Shown here piece after piece: positions 1 to 9,659 of a DNA stretch of 64,000 bases (the stretch's first letter is position 1; every line of letters begins with the position of its first letter). The DNA comes from DASZRZ01 sp963732925 (GTDB lineage: Bacteria > Acidobacteriota > Terriglobia > Terriglobales > Acidobacteriaceae): assembly GCA_963732925.1 (NCBI GenBank), contig CAVTBJ010000007.1, forward strand, positions 148,812-212,811. Reading direction: 5' to 3'. The position numbers and the translations under genes were made by a program. The notes under the pieces were generated by a model. The model was not told where the DNA came from. It worked only from the letters and a program-made list of their open reading frames with translations, and did not search any database.

Positions 1-1
1 C

Positions 2-826
2 CTTTTGCTGTTGCCTTTGGCCGCTCAGGCCCCGAATATTGATGAAATCAACACCCTGTTGATGCACGCCACCTTCATGATTCATGGTCCGAGTGCGACG
101 GAACCGGGAAAGGATACTTTCGGGACCGTATTTTTCGTAGGGAAACGCCTACAGGGCAGCACGACCGAAGCCGCAAATGTTCTGGTCACCGCTGCGCACG
201 TCCTGGATGGCATAGCGGGGGATACGGCCACCCTCTTATTGCGGCGACGGAACAGCGACGGCACCTATGTTCCGTTTGACTTTAATATCAGGATCAGGAA
301 AAACGGCCTACCACTCTATGTTAAGCATGACAGGATGGACGTGGCTGCAATGTATGTTCCTCTCCCTAGGGATGCTCCGGTCACCTTGGCAGATGCCGCC
401 ACCTATCTCGCGGATGATTCCTTGATAGACTCTCTTCAACTCCATCCTGGAGACCAGGTCTTTTTCCTCGGGTTTCCCCTTGCAGCGTCTGGGCCTGGAG
501 GGTTTCCTCTTTTGCGTCAGGGTCTTTTGGCCTCGTATCCCCTGACTCCTGTCCACACGGTAAGAGAGTGGGTTTTAGATGCACAATTATTTGGAGGAAA
601 TAGTGGTGGCCCAGTTTATTTCTATTATGGTGCGCGAATATACGACGGCGCGATGCACCTGGGAGGAAGGGATAGGGGCATTCTGGGCCTCGTAATTGAG
701 CAGGTCAACTCAGCACTACCGGAGTTCAAGGATAAGCCCCTCAACTACGGTGTCATTGTGCCAGCAGAGTTCATCAGGGAAACGATAGACAAACTGCCTG
801 CCCCTCCCCCAGTTTTTCTTCGGTAA
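2..826 (+). CDS. Trypsin-like serine protease, 5' end outside the window
   Basis: A chymotrypsin-fold peptidase domain with a complete catalytic triad: His in VTAAHVLD (about residue 65, counted from the TTG at base 5), Asp in RMDVAAM (112) and Ser in GGNSGGPV (200). The frame is open to the first base, and the first residues (LLLPLAAQA) look like the end of a signal peptide, so the true start lies upstream and the protein is probably exported. About 273 residues are visible. No PDZ domain follows, so it is not a typical DegP/HtrA; it more resembles stand-alone trypsin_2 proteins. Substrate unknown. The reading frame and triad are seen directly; export is inferred. Confidence 0.85.
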   Translation, partial: LLLLPLAAQAPNIDEINTLLMHATFMIHGPSATEPGKDTFGTVFFVGKRLQGSTTEAANVLVTAAHVLDGIAGDTATLLLRRRNSDGTYVPFDFNIRIRKNGLPLYVKHDRMDVAAMYVPLPRDAPVTLADAATYLADDSLIDSLQLHPGDQVFFLGFPLAASGPGGFPLLRQGLLASYPLTPVHTVREWVLDAQLFGGNSGGPVYFYYGARIYDGAMHLGGRDRGILGLVIEQVNSALPEFKDKPLNYGVIVPAEFIRETIDKLPAPPPVFLR

Positions 827-1025
827 TTACACACCGTTCAGAAGCCTTTTTAAACCATGCCCTTGCCGTGAATGCTCAATCAAATGGCTGGCATGGAAAG
901 TGGCGGACTTGGCCCAAAACTGTGATGACGATCTATTGTTGATGGTCCAAGCAATTGAAATTTAGCGACATCCGCTATAGCACTCGCGGGGAGTTGCCTT
1001 TAGAGTGATTTCATACTGCGTACTC

Positions 1026-3083
1026 TCACTTCTCCGGCAACAACTTGTTGTTCCTCACGTAATTCAGATCCTTGCTCACCATCTGCCCGGCATCGAAGGG
1101 CAGCAGCAATCTCTGTTTCGCCAGGCTGTCCGCCGCCTTGCGCAGCCGCCCGGAGTAGGTCTCGATATTCCCGTAGCGTTCCTGCAGGGACAGCCGCGGA
1201 TCGCCGCTTGCCAGCCGTTCCGCTTTGGTTTTCGCAAACGGAATGTATTGCCCGGAGCCTTCACAACCATCGCCGCTCTGCGGCCCTGCCCTCAGCGCCC
1301 AGCCGGTGTAGGTTGCGATTGGCGCCTGCACTTCCGGCAGGCGAACTCCGGCCAGGTCGTTGCCATCCGCATCGGTCCTGGGCACAAAGCTTGGATAGAT
1401 CGGGCCATTGGCCGGATTGTCCTCGTAGGGTGGCGTAATCACCGGCGGGTTGATCGTGGGAATGCCCGTCTCATAAAACTTCGGACCGTAGTTCAGCAGA
1501 TACCGCGTCGTCTTCAGGCCGGTATATTCCACGCCCGGAATGTGGGGGAACCCAGTCGACTTCTGGTCCGGCTTCACCAGCGTCCCGTCCGCAAGCTTCG
1601 GAACCCGGCTCGCAGGCGGAGGCGTTCCTGCCGTCACCCACTTATCCAGCGCCACAAACAGCGCCCGCTGCACCGCCTGCGAATCCAGGGGATTGCGCAA
1701 CTGCTGGCAGGGACCCCTGGTCGGACTGCTGGTTCCGTGCTGCATGCCGGACATGAAATAGAGCCGGGTGAAGGGCGAATCCGGCAGGTCCTTCTTGCCG
1801 GCCGGATCGGTCGTCATCAACGAAGCGGCCTTCACCCAATACTCATTCGCGGTAAAAATCTCTACCGCAAAGGGACAGGTGTGAGTCCGCTCGCATCTCG
1901 CATAGCGGCTGTCTGTGCGGCCGGTAATCGGGTCCGTGGTGCTGACGTTCGCGAAGGGAAAGCGGCCTTCCGCGAACAGGTGATCCTGCCGGTTGCGCTC
2001 GGTCCGTCCCGGCTGCGACCAGCGGTAATTCAGGCTGATGCCGTCTCCGGCGGCAATCCATTGCATCATGCCGTCGAACACCTGCTTGCCGTTCTCCGCC
2101 TGATTGAAGCCCAGATCGCGGAAGTCGTTCAGCAGGCGGCCGGGTTGCGAAACCACCTCGGTGTAAATCCTGGTAATGCCGCCAGCCAGAGGATTGGGAG
2201 TGCCGGAATCGTCCTTCGTTTCGTAACGTAGCCACGCGTTCCAGTCGCGCACCGCCGCAAAGCCAATCCCATTTACCGTGGGATCTTTCGCCGTGTAGGT
2301 AAATTCATAGATATCGTTCGCCACAAACGGCGTTCCCTCCGGCAGCAGCTCGATCGCCTTTCCATCGTTGATGTACTTCCAGCCGGATGCCGGGACAATC
2401 TTGGCTGCATCGTCGAGGCGAACACGGTGCGTCAGGGTTGCTTTCGATTGCTGGAGGGTGGCAGCGGGGTAACTCAGTTTGTAGGAGGCGCCGGCGTTCA
2501 CGATATACTCATACCCCGGACCGGTGATCGTCGAACCATCGCGATTCCTGGCCACCGGCAGCGTGATGGTCATGTTGTGGCCGGCCGTGCTGGTGCCTGC
2601 GGAAAAGTCCCAGCCGCTGAAGCAGATCGAATAGCCCTGCGGCATCAGGAAGGAGTTCGACAGAAGCGACGCATCTTTCACCGAACCCGGGTCGTTGCCG
2701 CCCACTCCCCGATTGAACGCGGCAATCGTCTTCCGCCCCCGGTTGGGAGGCTCGTAGAGCATCTTGTGATTGCCCTTGGCCAGGTCGATTGGCTTCAGAA
2801 TGTAAAAGTCGAACGAGTACTCCACCAGACCTTTGGCATTTCTGGGCGCGAGGTCAAGATCAACAATCACCGCATTCCTGGGGTCCTTGGGATCAAGCTC
2901 ACCGAATGCTTTCCCGGCGATCTTTTCGTATTGCCCCACCCCCGGCCAGGAATACCCGCCAAATGTGGGCGATTCCCTCTCCGTAATTTGAATTTTCGTT
3001 ACGCGCGCCAGGGCGGGCCTGCTCGTGCCCATGCAGACTGCGGCTAAGGCAAACGCAACAGCAATTTGATGGATTCTCGTCAT
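1026..3083 (-). CDS. Secreted alpha/beta-hydrolase-domain protein (Abhydrolase_10 type)
   Basis: 685 residues if started at the ATG at 3083, just before a clear signal peptide (MTRIHQIAVAFALAAVC, cleavage near PALA). The open frame extends further upstream but without a leader-like sequence, so the internal ATG is preferred. The sequence resembles the large alpha/beta-hydrolase-domain family of soil bacteria: an SQPGRLLNDF segment where the family has its SQSGRFLRDF nucleophile elbow, followed by LGFNQ, VFDG and FPF landmarks. The elbow Gly is replaced by Pro, so activity should not be assumed. Probably a periplasmic or secreted esterase-like enzyme; substrate unknown. No Shine-Dalgarno is obvious. 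Transcribed away from the sugar-acid genes that follow. Confidence 0.75.
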   Translation of the reverse strand: MTRIHQIAVAFALAAVCMGTSRPALARVTKIQITERESPTFGGYSWPGVGQYEKIAGKAFGELDPKDPRNAVIVDLDLAPRNAKGLVEYSFDFYILKPIDLAKGNHKMLYEPPNRGRKTIAAFNRGVGGNDPGSVKDASLLSNSFLMPQGYSICFSGWDFSAGTSTAGHNMTITLPVARNRDGSTITGPGYEYIVNAGASYKLSYPAATLQQSKATLTHRVRLDDAAKIVPASGWKYINDGKAIELLPEGTPFVANDIYEFTYTAKDPTVNGIGFAAVRDWNAWLRYETKDDSGTPNPLAGGITRIYTEVVSQPGRLLNDFRDLGFNQAENGKQVFDGMMQWIAAGDGISLNYRWSQPGRTERNRQDHLFAEGRFPFANVSTTDPITGRTDSRYARCERTHTCPFAVEIFTANEYWVKAASLMTTDPAGKKDLPDSPFTRLYFMSGMQHGTSSPTRGPCQQLRNPLDSQAVQRALFVALDKWVTAGTPPPASRVPKLADGTLVKPDQKSTGFPHIPGVEYTGLKTTRYLLNYGPKFYETGIPTINPPVITPPYEDNPANGPIYPSFVPRTDADGNDLAGVRLPEVQAPIATYTGWALRAGPQSGDGCEGSGQYIPFAKTKAERLASGDPRLSLQERYGNIETYSGRLRKAADSLAKQRLLLPFDAGQMVSKDLNYVRNNKLLPEK

Positions 3084-3358
3084 ACCACTGGATCGAAAGT
3101 TGAGCGCACCCGGCAAGCTGTTGCGGACTCTATCGAAGTACCCGTTGACACGCAAGCAGTGCGAGTTCAGCCCGGACCTCCTGGTGCGCTCATTGACGCG
3201 CTGCTTGATCGGACTTCCCGCGACGAGTCCGATACTTTCTTTGGCGACGCGCACAAAAGGCCGGACGCCTGCTACGAGCCTCATCGGCCCGTCTGGCGGC
3301 GGAAACGACGACTCAACTATTATGCTTAGGTTGCCAAACAATCACCAAGGATCGCCGC

Positions 3359-4138
3359 ATGCCTAAGCTTGCCGCCAATGTCAGTTTGATGTTCAACGAA
3401 GTTCCCTTCCTCGATCGTTTTGCCAGGGCCAGGCATGCGGGATTTCGCGGCGTGGAAATTCTCTTCCCGTTCGATCATTCCCCGGAGGACATCGCGCAGC
3501 AACTCAAGGCGCACCAGTTGCAGAACGTGCTCTTCAACATGCCGCCCGGGGACATGGCCGCGGGCGATCGGGGACTGGCTGCCGTCCCCGGCCGGGAAGA
3601 AGAGTTCCGCCAGAGCGTGGCCACCGCTGTCCGCTACGCCAGGGAGCTGGGGACTCCCTGCATCCACATGCTGGCCGGGGTTCCGGGAAGCGGAGCCGAC
3701 CGCGCCCAGTGCCGCCAGCTTTACCTCGACCACCTGCGCTATGCGGCTCGCGAACTGGCCGCTCTGGGGCGGACGCTCGTTATCGAACCGATCAACACCC
3801 GCGACGTTCCCGGCTATTTCCTGAATACGCAAGCGCAGGCCCACGCCATCCGCGAAGAAGTCGGCGAGCCCAATTTGAAAGTGCAGATGGACCTCTATCA
3901 CGTGCAGATCATGGAAGGAGATCTGGCCGTCAAAATCCGCAAATACCTGCCCAATGTGGGACACATCCAGATTGCCAGTGTTCCCGATCGCAACGAGCCC
4001 GACGACGGCGAAGTAAACTATCGTTATCTGTTTCGCCTCCTCGATGAGCTTGGATATCAGGGCTGGGTCGGCTGCGAATACCGTCCCAAGGGATCGACCG
4101 AAGACGGACTGCGCTGGCTGAAAACCATGGCAGCCTGA
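3359..4138 (+). CDS. hyi: Hydroxypyruvate isomerase / 2-oxo-tetronate isomerase
   Basis: A 259-residue xylose-isomerase-like TIM barrel, the usual length for Hyi/OtnI. The two metal-binding/catalytic glutamates fall at the expected places: E143 in VIEPINTR and E240 in GCEYRPKG; QMDLYH at about 176-181 is also typical. Start ATG is preceded by AAGGA with about 7 nt spacing. Family members interconvert hydroxypyruvate and tartronate semialdehyde, or 2-oxo- and 3-oxo-tetronate; sequence alone does not separate these. The next gene, a DenD-like epimerase 26 bp downstream, favours the tetronate reading, while the reductase and glycolate-type permease further on favour the hydroxypyruvate reading. 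Confidence 0.88.
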   Translation: MPKLAANVSLMFNEVPFLDRFARARHAGFRGVEILFPFDHSPEDIAQQLKAHQLQNVLFNMPPGDMAAGDRGLAAVPGREEEFRQSVATAVRYARELGTPCIHMLAGVPGSGADRAQCRQLYLDHLRYAARELAALGRTLVIEPINTRDVPGYFLNTQAQAHAIREEVGEPNLKVQMDLYHVQIMEGDLAVKIRKYLPNVGHIQIASVPDRNEPDDGEVNYRYLFRLLDELGYQGWVGCEYRPKGSTEDGLRWLKTMAA

Positions 4139-4164
4139 AGAAGACACCTGAAGGAGATTTGGCA

Positions 4165-5181
4165 ATGAAGGTTCTGATCACGGGAGGCGCGGGCTTTCTG
4201 GGACGCCGCCTCGCCGAACAACTGTTGTTGCGCGGTTCGCTCACCGGCCCCGATGGCCGCCAGAACCCGATCGACCGGTTGGTGCTGCTGGACATCGCGC
4301 CCGCCGCCGGATTTTCCGATCCCCGCGTTCAGGTAATCAGCGGCAATATCTCCGATCCCGCGCTGCTCCGCGGCATTGTCGATGCGGACACAACTTCCAT
4401 CTTTCACCTCGCGGCCATCGTAAGCGGCCAGGCCGAAGTGGAATTCGACCTCGGCATGCGCATCAACCTGGACGCCTCCCGGCTTCTGCTCGACCTCTGC
4501 CGCGCCCAACAGGGCCCTCCTCGCCTGGTATTCACCAGTTCCGGCGCGGTGTACGGCGGCAGCGCCCTGCCTGCGCTGGCTCTGGACTCCACCGCCCTCA
4601 ATCCGCAGACCTCCTATGGAGCGCAGAAGGCGATTGTCGAATTGCTCATCAATGACTACAGCCGCAAAGGCTTTCTCGACGGACGCTCCCTGCGTATGCC
4701 TACCATTACCGTGCGCCCCGGCAAACCCAACCGCGCTGCTTCCTCGTTCGTGAGCGGAATCGTTCGCGAGCCCCTGAACGGCCAGGAAGGCATCTGCCCG
4801 GTTTCGCCCGACGTGCGCGTCTGGGTACTGTCGGCGCGCAGCGCGATCGCAAATCTGATTCATGCTCACGAACTGCCCGCTGAGGCCTTTGGCGACACTC
4901 GCGCCGTGGCCATGCCGGGAATCTCCTTGAGCGTCGCCGAAATGGTGGCTTCGCTGGAACGCGTTGCCGGAGCGGAGGTCGCCGGCCGCGTCCGCTGGCA
5001 GCCCGATCGCTTCATTGAGAAAATCGTAGCCGGCTGGCCGCAAGCCTGGGATGGAACCCGCGCCCTTGCCATGGGCTTTCAGGGCGTTGCTTCCTTTGAC
5101 GAAATCGTGCGCGCCTATATCGAAGACGATCTCCACCCCAGCGGCCAGCCCTCGCCCGCCAGGGTGGAAACCGTCCATTAG
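4165..5181 (+). CDS. denD: D-erythronate dehydrogenase-like NAD-dependent epimerase/dehydrogenase
   Basis: An extended short-chain dehydrogenase of 338 residues. GGAGFLG at the N-terminus binds the dinucleotide, and the Tyr-x3-Lys pair is Y151/K155 in TSYGAQKA. TSSGAVYGG and the MPTITVRPGKPN segment match D-erythronate dehydrogenases (DenD). The ATG at 4165 is chosen because AAGGAGA (4151-4157) sits 7 nt upstream; an in-frame TTG at 4159 would leave only 1 nt. It follows hyi by 26 bp and is surely co-transcribed. Known DenD oxidises D-erythronate ahead of OtnI, OtnK and OtnC; neither OtnK nor OtnC is in this window, so a complete pathway cannot be claimed. Confidence 0.82.
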   Translation: MKVLITGGAGFLGRRLAEQLLLRGSLTGPDGRQNPIDRLVLLDIAPAAGFSDPRVQVISGNISDPALLRGIVDADTTSIFHLAAIVSGQAEVEFDLGMRINLDASRLLLDLCRAQQGPPRLVFTSSGAVYGGSALPALALDSTALNPQTSYGAQKAIVELLINDYSRKGFLDGRSLRMPTITVRPGKPNRAASSFVSGIVREPLNGQEGICPVSPDVRVWVLSARSAIANLIHAHELPAEAFGDTRAVAMPGISLSVAEMVASLERVAGAEVAGRVRWQPDRFIEKIVAGWPQAWDGTRALAMGFQGVASFDEIVRAYIEDDLHPSGQPSPARVETVH

Positions 5182-5295
5182 TCTCCGCTTTGCGCGCGCT
5201 AACAAGGGGCTTGCTCCAGGTCGCGCCGCGCTATACGGTATTGTGTTTTCTTTGCACCACCCGAATTGACGATCCAAACTTGATGCCCCGAACTT

Positions 5296-6543
5296 ATGGA
5301 TACAGCTATTCAAAAACGGCCCAGCCCCCTTTCCCCGCCCCACGTGGTCAACATTTCCGATCTGCGACGGATGGCGAAGCGCCGTCTTCCGCAACCGGTC
5401 TTCGATTACGTCGATGGCGCCGCTGAAGACGAAGTCACCTATCGCGCCAACACCAACGTATTTGAGTTCGTGCAGTTCCGGCCGCGCAACGCCGTCTCCA
5501 TTGCACAACTGGATTTGCGCACGCACGCGCTCGGCTCGCAGTTGGAATTACCTTTTGTGCTGGCGCCTGTGGGCAGTTCCCGCATGCTGTGGCCCAAGGG
5601 AGAAGTGCACGCTGCCAGCGCGGCCGGCGCCGCCGGCACCGCCTATTCGCTCTCCACGCTTTCCGGAACTAATATGGAAGAGGTCGCTCAGGGCACCAGC
5701 GGGCCCAAGTGGTATCAGCTCTACCTGGCCGGAGGCCGCGAGGTCGGCAAGGCGGGCCTGGACCGCGCCCTGCGCGCCGGCTTTACTACCCTGCTGGTCA
5801 CCATTGACACCGCCGTCTCCGGCATGCGCGAGCGCGACTTCCATAATGGAACCTTGCAGCTCCTGAGCCGCAATCCCTTCACCATGTTTCCTTACGTCTG
5901 GCAGGTTCTTTCGCGTCCCCGCTGGCTTGCCGGCTTCCTCATGGATGGCGGGCTGATGGAGTTTCCCAACGTGCTGCTCCCCAACGGCCCCATGCAGTAC
6001 GCCGATGTCAGCCTTGCGCTGGAGCAAGCCACGGTTACCTGGGATGATCTCGACTGGATTCGCAAGCAGTGGCCCGGTCCCATCGCGATCAAGGGCGTGC
6101 TGACCAGCGAAGACGCGCTCAAGGCGCTCGATTATGGGGTGCAGGGAGTGATTGTCTCAAACCACGGGGGGCGGCAGTTGGACACCGTGGCCGCAAGCCT
6201 GGCGGCATTGCCGGAAGTGGTAGCGGCTGTCGACGGGCGCTGCGAAGTGCTGATGGACGGAGGCATCCGTCGCGGCAGCGACATCGTGAAGGCGCTCTGC
6301 ATGGGAGCCAAAGCCGTGCTCGTGGGGCGCGCCTTTGCCTATGGCCTGGGCGCCGCGGGCCGCGCCGGAGTCGCCCGCGCCATTGAAATCCTGCGCGCCG
6401 ACGTGATTCGCACCATGAAGCTGCTGGGCTGCCCCTCGGTCGCCAAACTCAATTCTTCCTACATCAAAATTCTGCCCGGGCTGCTGGCGGAACTGGGCGA
6501 GGTTGAGCAACCACATCGCGATGTGGCGAGGGAAACCCGCTAG
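5296..6543 (+). CDS. FMN-dependent alpha-hydroxy-acid dehydrogenase/oxidase (LldD/GlcO-like)
   Basis: A 415-residue TIM-barrel flavoenzyme with the family signature SNHGGRQLD (active-site H290, substrate Arg 293), a flavin-contacting K266 (IAIKG), the QLY motif (141-143) and the phosphate-binding DGGIRRGSDIVKAL and GRAFAYGL segments. Such enzymes oxidise L-lactate, glycolate or related 2-hydroxy acids to 2-oxo acids, passing electrons to quinone or oxygen. It lies 114 bp after denD on the same strand. A lactate/glycolate-type permease is encoded nearby on the other strand, which supports a role in hydroxy-acid oxidation. The exact substrate is not visible. The next bases hold a repeat rather than another gene. 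Confidence 0.88.
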   Translation: MDTAIQKRPSPLSPPHVVNISDLRRMAKRRLPQPVFDYVDGAAEDEVTYRANTNVFEFVQFRPRNAVSIAQLDLRTHALGSQLELPFVLAPVGSSRMLWPKGEVHAASAAGAAGTAYSLSTLSGTNMEEVAQGTSGPKWYQLYLAGGREVGKAGLDRALRAGFTTLLVTIDTAVSGMRERDFHNGTLQLLSRNPFTMFPYVWQVLSRPRWLAGFLMDGGLMEFPNVLLPNGPMQYADVSLALEQATVTWDDLDWIRKQWPGPIAIKGVLTSEDALKALDYGVQGVIVSNHGGRQLDTVAASLAALPEVVAAVDGRCEVLMDGGIRRGSDIVKALCMGAKAVLVGRAFAYGLGAAGRAGVARAIEILRADVIRTMKLLGCPSVAKLNSSYIKILPGLLAELGEVEQPHRDVARETR

Positions 6544-6597
6544 CTTAGAAATTTACCCGGCGGCCATCCAGCGAACTGCCGGAGGGCAATGCTCACC

Positions 6598-6733
6598 GCA
6601 GCGGTCATCCGCAGCGGTCATCCATAGAGCAGAGCGCCGTAAGGCGCAGAGTCGAAGGATCTTGTGTTTCTTCGCACCGGCTGCAGCGGAAGCAATCCAA
6701 GATCCCTCAACTTCACCTCGCTCGGGATGACAG
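6598..6733. repeat. Dispersed imperfect palindromic repeat, copy 1
   Basis: An intergenic element between convergent genes. It opens with two tandem copies of GCAGCGGTCATCC (6598-6610 and 6611-6623), then a perfect small hairpin GCGCC-GTAA-GGCGC (6634-6647), then GTCGAAGGATCTTG. The right arm (6700-6733) reads AGATCCCTC and later CGCTCGGGATGACA, roughly the inverse complement of the left arm. A shorter copy of the right arm lies at 46896-46922. Such repeats are common in high-GC genomes. The hairpin may also help end transcription from both sides. Confidence 0.55.
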
Positions 6734-6764
6734 CACCTATGAGAATCTACTTCATTTTAAGAAT

Positions 6765-7682
6765 CTACTTCTTCCCCGCTCCCACCGGTTCCTGTGCGGC
6801 TTTGTTGCTCTTCACCTCCACCCCGGCAATTTCTTCCAGCAGCCGGATGGAGCCGCAGATATCATCGTCGCCATAACCTTTAGCGATTCCGGCGCGAAAC
6901 ATCTGCTCGGTCAGCGCGGTAAGCGGAAGCGGTACGCCCAGGCTCCGCCCGGACTCGATCATCAGCGAGATATCTTTGGCCAGCCACTTCAGCGAGAAGT
7001 TGGTGCTGAAGTCGCGACGGAATACGAATGGAGCCTTGAAGCTGATAAAGCCCGAGCGCGCCGCGCTGTTCTCCAGAATGTCCAGCATCAGGTCGGGATC
7101 CACTCCCGCCTTGGCGCTCAGCACCATGCCTTCATTGAACGCCTGCAGCAGGTTCCCCAGGATGAGGTTCTGCGTCAGCTTGGCATGCAGGCCGGCGCCC
7201 GGCCCGCCGCAGTAATATAGGCTCTTGCCCATGGGTTCGAAATAGGGGCGCACCCGCTCAAACACTTCCTTGTCGCCGCCGATCATAAAGGTCAGCGTGC
7301 CTTTTTCCGCGCCCGGCTTCGATCCCGTGCAGGGCGCGCCCAGGAAGTGGATGCCCTTGGCCCGCAGTTCCTTGTCGATGGCCTTGCTGTCGTCGGCGGA
7401 AACCGTGCTGCAGTCGGCGATCACCAGTCCCGGCTTCGCTCCTTCCACCAGCCCGTTCTTCCCCAGGATCACCTGCCGCGACATCTCCGTATCCCCGACG
7501 CAAAGAAAGATGCACTCGCTGTGCCGCGCCACGTCCGCGGGAGTCTTGCAGAAGACGCCGCCAATGTTGCGCGCCTTTTCTTCGGAATGCGACCACACCG
7601 CAACCTCGTGGCCCGCTTTCATCAGATTCTGGGCCATCGGCCCGCCCATAATGCCAAGTCCTAAAAATCCAAGCTTTGCCAC
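6765..7682 (-). CDS. NAD(P)-dependent beta-hydroxyacid dehydrogenase (GarR/GlxR/LtnD-like)
   Basis: 305 residues with the hydroxyisobutyrate-dehydrogenase layout: Rossmann motif GFLGLGIMGGPMA at 5-17, substrate-binding loop DCSTVS, a GAPCTGSKPGAEKGTL segment at 116-130, and catalytic K168 in HAKLTQN. Relatives reduce tartronate semialdehyde to glycerate or oxidise L-threonate. With hyi and a LctP/GlcA-type permease nearby, tartronate-semialdehyde reductase is a reasonable guess; L-threonate dehydrogenase is the main alternative. It is the downstream gene of a two-gene operon with the permease, whose stop lies only 13 bp before this start. Confidence 0.85.
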   Translation of the reverse strand: MAKLGFLGLGIMGGPMAQNLMKAGHEVAVWSHSEEKARNIGGVFCKTPADVARHSECIFLCVGDTEMSRQVILGKNGLVEGAKPGLVIADCSTVSADDSKAIDKELRAKGIHFLGAPCTGSKPGAEKGTLTFMIGGDKEVFERVRPYFEPMGKSLYYCGGPGAGLHAKLTQNLILGNLLQAFNEGMVLSAKAGVDPDLMLDILENSAARSGFISFKAPFVFRRDFSTNFSLKWLAKDISLMIESGRSLGVPLPLTALTEQMFRAGIAKGYGDDDICGSIRLLEEIAGVEVKSNKAAQEPVGAGKK

Positions 7683-7695
7683 AAATTCTCCTTTC

Positions 7696-9354
7696 CTAAA
7701 TCACGTAGGAATACAGCAAGGCCAGTACGCCGATGACGCTTGCCAGAAAGATGCTGTGCTTCAAAGTAAAGCGGAAGAGTTTGCCTTCCTCCTCCGCCGC
7801 CATGTCTGTGGCCGCGGCCGCCACCGCGATGGACTGCAGGCTGATCATCTTGCCCATCACGCCGCCGGCTGAATTCGCGCTTGCCATCAAAATCGGATTC
7901 AGCCCCAGGCTCTTGGCTGTCACCACCTGCAGGCTTCCGAACAGCGCATTGGAGGAAGTATCCGAGCCGGTGAGGAACACTCCCATCCATCCCAGCAGCG
8001 AACTGAAGTAAGGAAAGGCCGCACCGGTGGCCGCAAAGGCAAGTCCCAGGGTAACGGTCGCTCCCGAATAATTCATCAGGAAGGCCAGCGCCAGCACCGA
8101 AGCGACGGTGAGAATGGGATAGGCAAGCTGGCGCAGGACGGCAAGCAGTAAATGTGCAATGTATCGCGGCTTCATGCCCAGGAGAACCGCGGAAATCAGC
8201 GCCGCCAGCATGCAGGAAGTCCCAGCCGCCGCCAGCCAATTGACATTGAAGACCGCGGCATAAGGGGCCACCGCCGATACCGCGGGCGGCACCCGCTGCA
8301 CGACGTTATGCAGTCCCGGCCAGGGAATGGCGAAGGAGACCCGATTCAGTTGCGCGCCAACCGGCCGGTATCCCCACAGCAGCACCAGGACCACGAGCAG
8401 GATGTACGGCATCCACGCCCAAAAAAGCTCATTGCCGCTGTGATGCTTGGTGGATACGGGAGCAGCCGCGCGATAGCTGGCCGTTCCCGAAGATGTTGCC
8501 GAATGGCCCGCGGCCATGGCCAGGATTTCCGGCGAACTGGCGGCCGGACGCCACACCTTCAGCAGGATTACCAGCGAACCCATCGCCGCCAGCGACGCCA
8601 GAATGTCGGTGAGCTGGGGTCCGATGAAGTTGGAAACCGTGAACTGCACGGAAGCGAACACCACCCCACACAGCGCCGCCGCCGGCCAGACGTCGCGGAA
8701 CGCCTTCCTGCCACTCATGGCCAAAATCATGTAGCTGGGGATGAACAGCGAAACCGGCGCGCAAAGCCTGCCAATTGTGCCACTCAAGCCCTGGAGAGAC
8801 AGCCCCGTCACTCCAGCCAGCGTCACCACCGGGATGCCAATCGACCCGAACGCCACCGGAGCCGTATTCGCCAGCAGGCAAATCGCCGACGCATAAAAGG
8901 GAGTGAAACCCAGGCCGGTCAACATGGCCGCCGCCACTGCGACCGGCGTGCCGAAGCCCGCGGCTCCTTCAATGAAGGCTCCGAACGCGAACGCGATCAG
9001 AAGCGCTTGCAGCCGGGAGTCGCTGGTAAGAGATCCGATGGAGTCTTTGATGATCTCGAACTTGCCCGTCTCCACGGAGACGCGGTAGAGAACGATGGCC
9101 GAATAGATGATCCAACAAATGGGAAACAAGCCAAAGGCGGCCCCGTAAAGAGCGGCACTTATGGCGACAGGCACCGGCATGCCGTAGCCGGCAATTGCCA
9201 GCACTGCGGTAACCGCCAGTCCGGAAAGCCCGGCTACCCACGCCGGCTTGCGCAGGATGCCCAGCAGCAGGAGCAGTGTGAGAATTGGCAGGGCGGCAAG
9301 GAATGCCGAACCCCAGAGTCCCAGGCCGTGGATGAAGTAGTGCTGTTGCCACAT
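7696..9354 (-). CDS. L-lactate/glycolate permease, LctP family
   Basis: A 552-residue inner-membrane protein with at least 12 hydrophobic segments and the LctP hallmarks IEGAAGFGTPVAVAAA, LLANTAPVAFGS, TGSDTSSNALFG and SANSAGGVMGKMIS. The family imports lactate, glycolate or related 2-hydroxy acids with protons. The ATG at 9354 (MWQQHYF) is chosen; a GTG seven codons earlier is possible. It overlaps no neighbour and is followed after 13 bp by the hydroxyacid dehydrogenase gene on the same strand, suggesting coupled uptake and metabolism of a hydroxy acid. The FMN dehydrogenase at 5.3-6.5 kb would be the natural first oxidising enzyme. Confidence 0.9.
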   Translation of the reverse strand: MWQQHYFIHGLGLWGSAFLAALPILTLLLLLGILRKPAWVAGLSGLAVTAVLAIAGYGMPVPVAISAALYGAAFGLFPICWIIYSAIVLYRVSVETGKFEIIKDSIGSLTSDSRLQALLIAFAFGAFIEGAAGFGTPVAVAAAMLTGLGFTPFYASAICLLANTAPVAFGSIGIPVVTLAGVTGLSLQGLSGTIGRLCAPVSLFIPSYMILAMSGRKAFRDVWPAAALCGVVFASVQFTVSNFIGPQLTDILASLAAMGSLVILLKVWRPAASSPEILAMAAGHSATSSGTASYRAAAPVSTKHHSGNELFWAWMPYILLVVLVLLWGYRPVGAQLNRVSFAIPWPGLHNVVQRVPPAVSAVAPYAAVFNVNWLAAAGTSCMLAALISAVLLGMKPRYIAHLLLAVLRQLAYPILTVASVLALAFLMNYSGATVTLGLAFAATGAAFPYFSSLLGWMGVFLTGSDTSSNALFGSLQVVTAKSLGLNPILMASANSAGGVMGKMISLQSIAVAAAATDMAAEEEGKLFRFTLKHSIFLASVIGVLALLYSYVI

Positions 9355-9659
9355 GCGGATTTCCCGTCCCCTCACCGTTCTCTTGCGTGATGTTCGTCAG
9401 CCACGGAACGCCAACCAGACCGTGCCGCTCAAGTGTCTCCGCCGGACCCCAAACAAACCCTCCCCGCCGCCGCCACCGCCTGGCTATGGTTCTACGGCCT
9501 CTACCGCCTATGCCGTTTCTACCGCGGCGGGACGACGGAGACTTGCGTGAGGAAAAAAGAATGTAAAAGCTGAAGGATCCGCAGTATATGAAGACTGCCA
9601 GTTCAAGCGGGCCATCCTACAAATCCTGCCGCCACCCTGTCAACCTGCGAGTCATCCCT

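Noticed and set aside
8152..9390. A 412-codon plus-strand frame across the lactate permease
   Set aside because: The minus-strand permease has full family motifs; the antisense frame is Arg/Gln/His-rich and domain-free.
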